This document shows, piece after piece, positions 52,381 through 61,553 of a DNA stretch of 61,553 bases. The stretch is from NCBI GenBank assembly GCA_033297075.1, contig MU858256.1, positions 1-61,553 on the forward strand. The letters run 5' to 3'. Positions within the stretch are counted from its first letter, which is position 1. The number at the start of each line of letters is the position of its first letter. Under the pieces are notes generated by a model, which had not been told where the DNA came from, ran no database searches, and was given only the letters and a program-made list of their open reading frames with translations. The position numbers were made by a program, and so were the translations under genes. The DNA comes from Rhypophila decipiens. Lineage: Eukaryota; Ascomycota; Sordariomycetes; Sordariales; Naviculisporaceae.

Positions 52381-53860
52381 TTAGACCGTTGGGCCACGAG
52401 TGCCTTCCAACAACTCTCTACCAAAGGTCCTGACAGCATCCCGCATGGTGTACGCAACGTCCCCTTCATTCCAGAAGTGGCCAGCCCCAGACACCTCGTG
52501 GGCTCTAAATCTGGAGCCAGGCACACGGTCCAGTCGGGAGGCCCACTCGCGAATTTTCCGGGCCGCTACAAAGATATCTCTGTCGCCATATACCGCAAGC
52601 GTTGGATTTCGTGTCAACTTGTCATCTGCTTCATCCGACACAAGCCCGTCAGGCTGAACAGAAGACTTGGTATCTCGCCCCTGTGGGTCTGGCCCACTAG
52701 GCTTTGGAGAAGACGACCTTCCGGACGGTTTCCAGCTCGAAGGTGAGAATGCGGCCAAGAAGGACATCGTGGCAAGATTCTTGATGGGTCCCTGCAGAGG
52801 TGAGATGAGCAGGTACGCAGGGCTGGCAGGCATCCGATCCGGGATGGGCAGGAGACACTCGTGCACTGGCAGCTGCTTGTGCTGCTCATCCCGAGTCTGT
52901 TCACCCAACCTACTCTGCTCGCCGTTATGCAGTGTCGAGGTATAATTACTGCTGTGGGATCTTTTATTTCCCTTTCTCGCTTTTGCCATCAGATCCGCCA
53001 CACCCTTTCTGATCTTGTCTTCGGCGTCAAAACTAAACCCGCGCTTGTATTCATGGCTCGGGCGGATTTCCTCCTCACCTCCAACGCGCAGGCCAAGGCT
53101 CTTTCGAGGAGACCTGCCGGACTGGGGGGTGATCACCGCCGCGCGGATTCTAGAAAGGATCTTGTTTTGCCCCTCGGCGAGGTGTTGCGCCCGAAGCCTG
53201 ATCTCGGCCGCGTGGGAGAGGCAGATAGGGGCGTCGAACTTGGTGAGGATGGTAGGGAGTGATGGCAGTTGGGTGGTGACCATGGAGCCGTAGCTGTAGC
53301 CAGCCATTATCAAGATTGGTATATCGGGGGTCGAGGTCTCCCAGGCCGATTCGATATCGGCGGGAGCGGACCGACAGAAGGGATCGAGAAAGTGTGCGTA
53401 ATACGACAGGAAGCCGACGGCAGACATGTAGTCGGCTCGCTCTGCCTTTGCTGTCCACGATGTCCGGCCAGCGGAGCCACTCGCGCCTCTTGTTAACGGA
53501 GTCAACGGTTAGCTCAACGGTCCTACATTCTTCCAAAACGGGAACCGACCTGAAGTTGAACGTCATGACAAGATAGCCAAGATCCAAGAGCGTACGGGCA
53601 GCAATCCCGACGACGGGGTCATTGTAACACCCGCCAAGCGGCGCATATGGATGGGCGACGACAGCAGCGTGTTTGCGCCATAACCGTAGCGGAGTTGGTA
53701 GCTCTTCCAGGACTTGTGGGTTCTTGAGTAGCTCTGGGTCAAGCGACTTTGGGTGGTACACGCGACAGTCGAGCGGGAGTCCGTCGTGAATGCTTGGCAA
53801 GGTAAACACTAGCGTCGGGGTTTCTGGAAGCATCAGCAGCATGTCCCTGGGTGCTTGCAT
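52381..53860 (-). CDS. Alpha/beta hydrolase
   Basis: Two exons (53550-53860, 52381-53488; intron 53489-53549 ending AAG) give 472 aa. The N-terminal part has IHDGLPLDCRVYHP, KHAAVVAHPYAPLGGCYNDPVVGIAARTLLDLGYLVMTFNFRGASGS, a typical oxyanion region and strand-loop. The nucleophile elbow is MAGYSYGSMV (G-x-S-x-G). The acid is in LAVYGDRDIFV and the catalytic His in VSGAGHFWNEG. A long polar insert (about residues 235-400) with Ser/Pro/Lys lies between the nucleophile and the acid, and interrupts the usual fold. The general form matches fungal dienelactone-hydrolase-like or UPF0227-like proteins. The substrate is unknown. There is no signal peptide. Confidence 0.83.
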
Positions 53861-55764
53861 TGTTGCAAATAATTTACAAGATAAAGCCAGCTGTGTTTAC
53901 CACACGCAACTTGTTTACTGTTTACTCGTGTTTCTTTTTTCTCATCGCTCTCTGTTGGAGCTTGCTGACGGCATGAATGCGGGAGATTGTGGGTCATGAC
54001 TTCCCAAGTTCCTGATCAGTGACGCAGACTTGCCCGGGATGTAGCGGGGAGAGAAAGCTCCGAGTGCCGACATCCCATTCGGTGGTTGGCCAACTTGTTC
54101 ACCTACCGGGGCCGTTACAGAGTATCATCATCAAACATGTTGGCCATATGGCCATATGGCCTCAGTATTTGGGCAGGGAAACTCGGTTTTTGTTTCATAA
54201 CATTCCCTTGTCGCTCGAGCCAGCAACTCCGATCTCTTGCCGGTACCGGTTTCTCTCAACCGATGCAGCTTTGTGATCCGTGCACGGAACGGCGGATCAG
54301 GCCAATCAGGTCAGAGCGTTGGTTGGATTTTCAGCTGACGAACAGCTGCCCCATAGATCTGTATCTCGATCTTGGCACCTTAGTCAGCTGGGTTTTGGTG
54401 AGAGCGCACGGATCACAAAGCTGCATCGGTTGAGAGAAACCGGTACTGCACCTTTTTGTTTACCTCCCTTTCAGAGGTTCTGGATCCTTGTGAACGGGTC
54501 GGTTACGCTCGCTTCCATTATGCAGCCGAGCTTACCTTATTCTGTGGGGTACGTCCATTTGTTGAGTCTATGCACATGTGAAAGCCTTCGTCTGCGCCAT
54601 CTTTTGCTGAACTCGAAAGGACTGTGATCGATCAAGACAAGTAGGTACGGCGTATCACGACACGCCTTTCAGCTTGTGCGATACTTTTTGTGCGCCGGCA
54701 AAAATGACTCGTTTGTCTTGTTCCGTTCATTCTTCGAGATGGTCCGTCGCTAACCCAGGGCGCTGATCTCATCAAGCTCTTTGTTCAGAGTTCAGCTCAA
54801 AGGGATTCATAGCACCCGGAGAGCTGGTTCATCTCTCATTGGACGGAGACAACCGCGATGAATGAAAGACACAGGCTGTAAAGGAAGAGCATAGAATTGA
54901 TGAATTTGTTACAACAGACTCTCCTCAATAGGCTTGTGAGATTCGGATCAAGGAGTTGGATCGAGATTTTCAACATCATTGACACTTGACAGCAAGATGT
55001 TGGGACACTGCACAACGCATGTTGGTCAGGTGTTTTGTAATGTTCCGGCTGTTAAGGAGTTGGTGAAACTTGTGGGAATTCATTAACGGATCTACCTTGC
55101 TTTGCGGTCACAGGGGCTCCTGAAATCTTGAGGCCCACAGCTGATCATCTGCCAGCACTCCAGCGCTAGTGCACTTCACACACATTCTCCCCGCCTTTGT
55201 TACCCCAACATTCAATTCCCAGCATGTTTTCCCCGCCAAAATCCTACAATCACATCCCTGTCGTGACTGCGTGCAATTGTAAACGTTTAGGGGCTGGAAG
55301 TTCTGGCCTGGAATTCCTGTCAGGTGCTTGATGTCCATCTCCAGTTTTCCCACGAGAACAATGACACCTTTCGTTTCTTGACGTCCTTCTCAAACCCTTC
55401 TCACTCCTACTTGTCCTTATCGAAATAATTCACATAGCACCGTTTTCCCCCGTTGCGTCCGACTCGTGTAGATCACCTAGAACCGCCGCTGTCTGACCTT
55501 TTTCTTGGCCAACGTCTGCTTGATCCAACGGTGCCAGCCCTACGTCAGTCAGTTGAATTCCAACAAGCCACTCCCGGTTCCTGCAACGCCTAGACCTGGT
55601 CATGGTCCTACCAGCCAGGATTCCCACATATCTCATCCACATGCCGAACCGTGTTGAACAACCCCGTCCCACCAACTGAGAGGCGTCCGCCAGGGCGTCA
55701 TCAACCGTTCTCTCCCTCTCTCCTTTATCCTCGTTTGGCTTGGCCGGGCTCGCATCGTTTCGCC
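53861..55764. other. 1.9-kb gene desert with perfect inverted repeat
   Basis: Between two divergently oriented genes. No gene is supported. It contains a 20-bp perfect palindrome at 54142-54161 and a 41-bp inverted repeat at 54243-54446, both described separately. Confidence 0.5.
54243..54446. repeat. Perfect 41-bp inverted repeat with 122-nt loop
   Basis: The left arm (54243-54283) begins GTACCGGTTTCTCTCAACCG. The right arm (54406-54446) is its exact reverse complement over 41 bases, beginning GCACGGATCACAAAGCTGCA. A transcript would fold into a long hairpin. No transposase or target-site duplication was identified around it. Confidence 0.9.
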
Positions 55765-58345
55765 ATGCAGAACCTTATAGTACACGGCCCTTCTCTATTC
55801 GGAATTAACAACGGTCAGGATGCAAAGCCAAGACACGGAAGCTACCAACAGGCGTTGCCGTCGATGCTGAAGAAGAAGGGAAAGTCTCACACACCCCTTC
55901 TCGCCCAGCCATTATCGAGGGCCATTAGGGATGCCAGCAACGTCTTGTTGTCGTGGCGCGACGGCACGACCGAGTCGGAGAGGGAGGATAGGAGGAGGGT
56001 CGAGGAAAGGATGCAAATCCTTGCTGCGCGGATGCAAAATGTGAGCCGCATATACACCCCTTTCTCTTGTATTGTTGACACAAGCTGACGGCATATCGCC
56101 ACACCAGGCTACCACTCTGCGCGAATGGGAGACGGCCGCCCAGGAACTTGATCATCTCGAGGGGAACGACGAGTGGAAACTCGATTCGACGTCCTCGGGC
56201 GATTTCCGGCCCGCGTTCATTGAGACAAAGCTTAGAGAGTTGGATGCAGCGCGGGAGAGTTGTGACGTGGGCGAGATGATGTACCTGCTACGGACCACCC
56301 TTTCGCGCGACCTCGGCGGGATGGGCAACATCGACCTATACCGGCATTCGTACATTGGGACCAAGAAGTTGATCGAGCGCTATGTCGACTCCGCCGTCAA
56401 GACAATCGAGGCTCTGGTCGAGAAGAGTGTCTTCTCGCTGCCGGCCCACATGGAGTCTAAGGATCTTCTCGAAGGCATGCTCTATGCGAGACAGAGCTTC
56501 GGGAGGAGCGCGTTGCTTCTCAGTGGAGGCGCCACATTCGGCATGTCTCACATAGGTGTGCTCAAGGCACTGTACGAAACAAAGCTCCTCCCGCGCATCA
56601 TATCAGGAGCATCTGCTGGGTCGATAGTCTGCTCCGTCTTGTGCACCAGGAAGGATGAGGAGATTCCTGACTTGATCAGAGAGTTTCCCTATGGTGACCT
56701 AGGAGTGTTTGAGACTGAGGGTGAGGGCCTGGCCGACAACATTCGGCGTCTCTTCACAGAGGGAAGCTGGGCTGATATCTCCAACCTCACGCGCGTGATG
56801 CGGGGCATGCTCGGTGACCTGACTTTTCAAGAAGCCTACAACCGGACACGCAGGATATGCAACATTTGTGTCTCGTCGGCCTCGATCTACGAGCTTCCCC
56901 GGCTGCTCAACTACATCACCGCCCCCAATGTCATGATCTGGTCGGCTGTGGCGGCATCATGCTCGGTTCCCCTCGTCTTCCAGGCTGCACCGCTCTTGGT
57001 CAAAGACCCGGCGACCGGTGCCCATGTGCCGTGGAATCCGACTCCGCAGGCCTGGATCGACGGCTCTGTCGATAACGACCTGCCCATGACCCGTCTTGCT
57101 GAGATGTTCAACGTCAACCACTTTATCGTCTCCCAAGTCAATCCCCATGTTGTCCCCTTCCTCGCCAAGAATGACAGGCTCTATCCTGGCACGAACCCTG
57201 GACATCTCAAGCAACAGCAATCGTCCGCAGAGAGCGGCGACTGGCTATATACCCTCACAGCCCTGGCCAAGGACGAAACGCTGCATCGATTACATTATCT
57301 CACCGAGCTAGGCCTGTTCCCCAACATGTTCACCAAACTTCGATCTGTTTTGAGCCAAAAGTATTCTGGTGACATTACCATTCTCCCTGAAATCGCCCTG
57401 CAAGACCTTCCACGCATCCTGAAGAACCCCAACGCAGATTTCATGCTGCGCAACTGTCTCATTGGTGAGCGGGCAACCTGGCCAAAGCTGAGTCGAATCA
57501 AGGATAGGTGTGCCATTGAGCTGGCGCTCGACCAAGCTGTGCACGCACTGAGGGCCCGCGTGGTTTTTAGCAAGAGCCAGGTTAACCTCCGCCGGCTGGT
57601 CGCTAATCCAGATCCGCAGCCTAAGCGGTTGACCTTTAGCAGAAGAACTAGCACTGAGAACGGAGGGGCCAAGACCTCGGGAATGCACCGCCCCTCGCAC
57701 AACCGGTCGGTGTCGGGAGATGTGACACCTGAAGAAGGACATCCGAGGAGGCGGCGAAGCTCGGGTGCCAGCATGCACCTGGTCAACGCCCGCAAGTACC
57801 ACAGACAGCTGGCTCAGGATATGTATGACGGTCTGACCGACGACCAGTCCGAAGAAGACGAGCGTCTGGAGATGAACTTCCGCAGGGGGACACCAGCTGG
57901 AGAGTCATTGAACCGGGTCATGATCAGCAAGCCTCGTCTTAAGAGGGCGTCGCAAAGCCACGTCCAGCTTCGTGGCTCCAAGTCGCTCATGTCCATCTTG
58001 AGTGTTTCTTCTCCAGAAACGGATGACTCGCCGTATAGGATACCAACGTTTGACTTTTCGAAGCCAATATCTCCAGCGGGGAACAACACCGGCCATGACT
58101 CGGCGGTGATGATGGACGACAGCGTGGCAGAAGACTCGCACTCGGTGCCAGAGAAAACGTCGCATTTGAACGTTCCTCAGGTGGGCATCAGAATCATCAG
58201 GTCGATGGCCGATGAAAGAACGGATGGTGGACGACGCAATCAGGGTCACTCGGATGATGCGGATGACGAGGATGGTTCGGATCCTGGACCCTATTATTCT
58301 CAGGAGCACAGCAGGACATATTCGCCTGCTGTAGACATCAACTAG
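55765..58345 (+). CDS. Patatin-type triacylglycerol lipase (Tgl3/4/5, SDP1-like)
   Basis: Two exons (55765-56040, 56108-58345) give 837 aa. A family-specific N-terminal region (SWRDGTTESEREDRRRVEERMQILAARMQ) precedes the patatin domain. The oxyanion loop is SALLLSGGATFGMSHIGVLKAL, the nucleophile IISGASAGSIV (G-x-S-x-G, Ser261), and the dyad Asp is in AWIDGSVDNDLPM. SQVNPHVVPFL is the conserved segment that follows. The long C-terminal tail is Ser, Arg and acidic rich, ending in a low-complexity Asp/Glu stretch. Such enzymes hydrolyse stored triacylglycerol on lipid droplets and some also act as acyltransferases. The catalytic Ser/Asp pair is intact. The intron at 56041-56107 is phase 0, and the ATG at 55765 is the first usable start. 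Confidence 0.93.
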
Positions 58346-58795
58346 GCGTCGGGCTATTTGGACAGCATGGTTTGTTGGTGTTTTGGGTAAGAAGATATAA
58401 GGAAAGGTCGGATATAAACGACGGTACATACTTGGAGTGTTACTTATGGCGTCTGTGAGTTGCCAAGGGCATTTTTATTTCTAGCATTTCAATCACGGGA
58501 GTTCGCATAACCAGATTGCGAGACGTTGAGTTATATGCATTGATATCATCTGCATCTTGATGGGCTGGCATTGTTTTCTTTGAGGATAGGTGAAGGACGA
58601 GAAGGTGACTACTTTGACGGTGAGGGGGGTATGACTGGAATGGTTAAAAGTTTCACATACAAGTAAATAGATGGAATCTGATCATTCTAACGTTGTCTCG
58701 GGATGTATAGTTGCTCATTCACGTTGCCTCAAGTGGGAGGTTCCCTTAAGAGTGCTATCCACACTCATAAACATGTCCGACCGACGTCTCTTGGC
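58346..58795. other. Intergenic, convergent 3' ends
   Basis: 3' regions of the lipase and M24 genes; no gene seen. Confidence 0.5.
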
Positions 58796-60389
58796 CTATA
58801 AATCTCCCGAACCAAAGCCGGCCACTCCTCCATCGCCTTCTTTCCCAGACCGAGACTGGATAATATGAAACTTTTCCTGCCGCCCTCCATACGCCCATAC
58901 CCAGGTCCCTTTATCGTCATCATCATCCTCCTTAGACGAAGCCGAAGGAACCCACCTTACATCCTCCTCAACCGGAAACCTGAGCATCACGTCTCTCTCT
59001 TCAACATAATGCTCCACCAACAGCTCGATACTGTAGTACATGCCTTTCAGGACAGCTAAATCCCCCAACACGGGGACTTTGTCTTGTAGGTTAGTCATAC
59101 CAATCAGTGCACCCGCCCCGTGTCCCCAGTCGCCGATGGGATGGCTGTACACCTTTGCCGTGATATTTTCCTTCTTGAGCTGCGCCAGAACATCTTTGAG
59201 GATCTCGTTGCCTGTTCGGCGGACTTGGAGGTGGGAGAGGACGATATCTTGTGCTCGATTTGCTTTTTTGAGACCGGCGAGCAGGGAAGCTGGGATGTCG
59301 GTTTGGGAGAGTGGTAAGACATAGGCTAGATGCTGTGTGTCGGTGTTTAAACCTAACGCTGTCACGCCAAAGTCTACGTGGAGGAGGTCGCCTTGGTGGA
59401 TGACGTTCTTTTCTTCTGTAGTAGTGAGTTCGTCTTCTTTGAGAAAACTTGAGGATGAGGAGGTAGATGAGAGATTCCAGGCGTGCTCGTCGATGATGGT
59501 CACGTCGGGGTGGAACCAGGTCGTGTAGTTCATTGCTTGTATTTTGTCGCGGAGCCACCATTCCACATCCTATAAAGTCAGTTTTACTTGAAGCTTTCGG
59601 ACTGAAGCTAGGGAAACTCACAGTCGTAGTGGTAACCCCCGGCTCGATGACACTCTCACTAAACGCCTCGGAAATCATCGCCCACGCCGTAGACTGCAGC
59701 TTGCCGTACCATTCAGCTCGGCTCTGGGGCATGGTAGCGATGTACTCGACCGCAATCATCGGCTGCGAGACAAGCTTGCTGGCCCATTCCTTACCGAGAC
59801 CCTCCTTGAGGGCGTCCAGCTCGCCGGCATGGAGCCCCGAGCTGAAGGCGATCTGAGGATGCGTGTCGATTGCTATTGAAGCTGGCTTCTGTCTTGAGAG
59901 CACCTCTTTGACGCTCTCCCATACCTTTGGCGTGTTGTCGATCCATGTGTATGAAGATGGAGACCCTTTGGTCGGGTTTGCTATGAAGAGAGTGGTGGTT
60001 CTACGTCTGGCAGAGAATTGTTTGGCTGATTTGAGCGACCAGAAGACGGTCTCTTCGGCGTATTCCTTTTGGCTGATCTAGGTTCGGAAGATGGTGATTA
60101 GTCAAGACCGGGATTCATGACGTGAAGGCTGAATCCATACCAGCCAAGCATCGACGCCATATTTCTGCAGGATTTTCGGGATCCTATTGCGGCGCTCCTT
60201 TGTCCAGCCGTCTTGGATCGTGACCTGCTCCCGGAGGGAAGGGAGAGTAAAGTATTTGGGCGCTCTATCTGCTGAATTACCAACGGATGGATGTGATGTC
60301 GAGGAATCCTGTGCTGCGAAGGCTGGTGAGGATGAGACGGTCATCCATGAGCAGATGGCCACAACACGGGATATGAATGTCGGCTTCAT
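58796..60389 (-). CDS. Secreted M24 metallopeptidase-like (Xaa-Pro peptidase fold)
   Basis: Three exons (60141-60389, 59622-60077, 58796-59569; introns 60078-60140 and 59570-59621) give 492 aa. A signal peptide is apparent (MKPTFISRVVAICSWMTVSS, cleavage near residue 25). The N-terminal creatinase-like domain includes RRNRIPKILQKYGVDAWLISQKEYAEETVFWS. The M24 pita-bread domain has metal-binding HVDFGVTALGLNTDTQHLAYV (two Asp), SHPIGDWGHGAGALIG (His), YYSIELLVEHYVEE (Glu) and a final Glu in GGRQEKFHII. All five ligands of a dinuclear metal site seem present. Such enzymes cleave Xaa-Pro bonds, but the family includes non-peptidases; the substrate is not proved here. Confidence 0.85.
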
Positions 60390-61553
60390 GGTGTCTCACG
60401 GATCTTGGCAGCCTTGTCGGACAGCTTGACAAATCTGTGGAAGTTGGATTCACAGAGAAAATGGTTATCACCGGTCGAATAATGCTGGAATGAGGTGACC
60501 AGCGTCCTGTGAGTTTCCCCGCATCCAAAGAAATCAGGGGGCGGGGATTACGGGGATTACACATAACTGACTTATTTCCCAAAACAGAAGGTCGTAGTAA
60601 CTCGACCCTTAGTGAAAGTGGTAGTTTCATATACGCACATGCACAATCTGATATTTTATTGCTGCTGCGGGAATACTGCTTCTCAGGGTGTCACTTGTTT
60701 GCCTTTCCTCCGGTCGCGAAAATTTCCCAGATAGTCTACCCTCGCTGCATGGATCCTAACGGACTCAGACGCTTACTGCTGAGCTGCAGTGGCTCATTTC
60801 TTGGTCCTCCGAAACTGTCCCCTTGCTTGAAGTGGTGCTGCAAATTATGATTTATAAAGCTCGGATCTAGTTGGTCTGGGCAGCGCTGAATGAAACTGAA
60901 GCAAGATGGGTTTGAAGGGAGCTCTGAGGAGCGCGGTCCCTTCTCTGAGATTCTGGGGCTTGGAGAAGCTTGGTTTCCGCTTGCTGGGTCTTGCTCCTAA
61001 CTGTGTTGCTAGTAGGTTTTCAGGAGTTCGCGCATCACTTCAGCCTTGTGCTTTTTGAGGCGGACATCTACTAGCTAGTTTAATTCCGGCTTTCGATTAT
61101 CACCAACCTTTAGCGACCTAGTTAACTTGTACTATTATCGGGCTATGATTCTTTATATCGTATAAATATGTTTTCTTTTAAATCTCTTTCCTTAAGTAAG
61201 GTAGAGTAACGGTGGTGTGCTGAATGGGTATATAACCATTGAATTGCAGAAGGTTCTGATAACTTCTGTAATTTGAACTCCTTTTTAGGAACGGTTTGGC
61301 CGAGTGGTATGGTTCTTGGCGCTCGCCGTCACTGGTAGCTAAGCCTACTATATATGTAAATTCATTAAAGAAATTAGCGAGAAATAGGATAACGTATAGT
61401 TAATAGTATATTATAGTTAATATAGGGCTAATATGTCATGACCCAGGTCGCAGTTTACCCCACACAAGGCCGCCAACCAATCAAAGAGGCCTGAGGGTGC
61501 TGAAGGGGCGCGACCAATCATGACGTGCTCGGTGGGGCAAGGGTGCTCGGTGG
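60390..61553. other. AT-rich right end of the window
   Basis: No protein gene is supported. From about 61140 the sequence becomes strongly AT-rich (TATA, TTAATA runs). A tRNA-like fragment lies at 61293-61330. The last 100 bases return to GC-rich sequence with two copies of GGTGCTCGGTGG-like text (GTGCTCGGTGGGGCAAGG and GGGTGCTCGGTGG) around 61523-61553. Confidence 0.5.
61293..61330 (+). other. tRNA-like 5' half (A-box-containing fragment)
   Basis: The sequence GGTTTGGCCGAGTGGTATGG begins like a tRNA-Leu or tRNA-Ser gene and contains a perfect A box (TGGCCGAGTGG), followed by GCGCTCGCCG. No T arm, B box or 3' acceptor match follows in the AT-rich sequence, so it is probably a truncated tRNA relic. 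Confidence 0.4.

Overview
The window is nuclear DNA of a filamentous ascomycete, most likely a Sordariomycete. The evidence is short spliceosomal introns of about 50-85 nt with GT..AG ends, fungus-only families (Zn2Cys6 regulator, SAT4/rhodopsin-like membrane protein, HET-like protein, PLAC8, MARVEL-like), standard-code genes and a TTAGGG telomere-type repeat. I assembled gene models by hand from splice signals, reading frame and family motifs. No homology search was run, so family names rest on recognised motifs.

Layout. 1-12.5 kb is a housekeeping block: a gamma-resorcylate-decarboxylase-like amidohydrolase broken by one in-frame TGA, mitochondrial ribosomal protein bL36m, histone N-acetyltransferase Naa40, a PLAC8 protein, eEF1B-alpha, a MARVEL-like protein, and ribosomal proteins S30 and S2. 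13-24 kb is more accessory: a BAHD-like acyltransferase, a SAT4-type membrane protein, a Zn2Cys6 regulator, an intron-bearing tRNA-Ile(AAU) and a secreted sulfatase.

25-35 kb holds the most coherent system: an eleven-exon MFS transporter with a vacuolar-type sorting signal, an FSP1/AIF-like FAD oxidoreductase, and a divergent pair resembling the siderophore enzymes SidF (acyl transferase) and SidI (acyl-CoA ligase). Seven exact copies of ATCTGATAA, which fits the binding consensus ATCWGATAA of fungal iron-responsive GATA repressors (SRE/SreA/Urbs1), lie between 27.7 and 32.6 kb. I saw none elsewhere in the window. Two of them sit in matching palindromes upstream of the oxidoreductase, which suggests that it belongs to the iron regulon.

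35-47 kb is an island of transposon debris and self/non-self-type genes: an HNH-like protein, two ten-unit arrays of one 22-bp repeat flanking a decayed tnp2/Plavaka-like transposase, a large intronless HET-like gene, an interstitial telomeric repeat, and a secreted copper amine oxidase. 48-61 kb carries a small DUF3395-like protein, a DUF3445/HRQ protein, an alpha/beta hydrolase, a 41-bp perfect inverted repeat in a gene desert, a patatin-type triacylglycerol lipase and a secreted M24 peptidase-like protein, ending in AT-rich sequence with a tRNA-like fragment.
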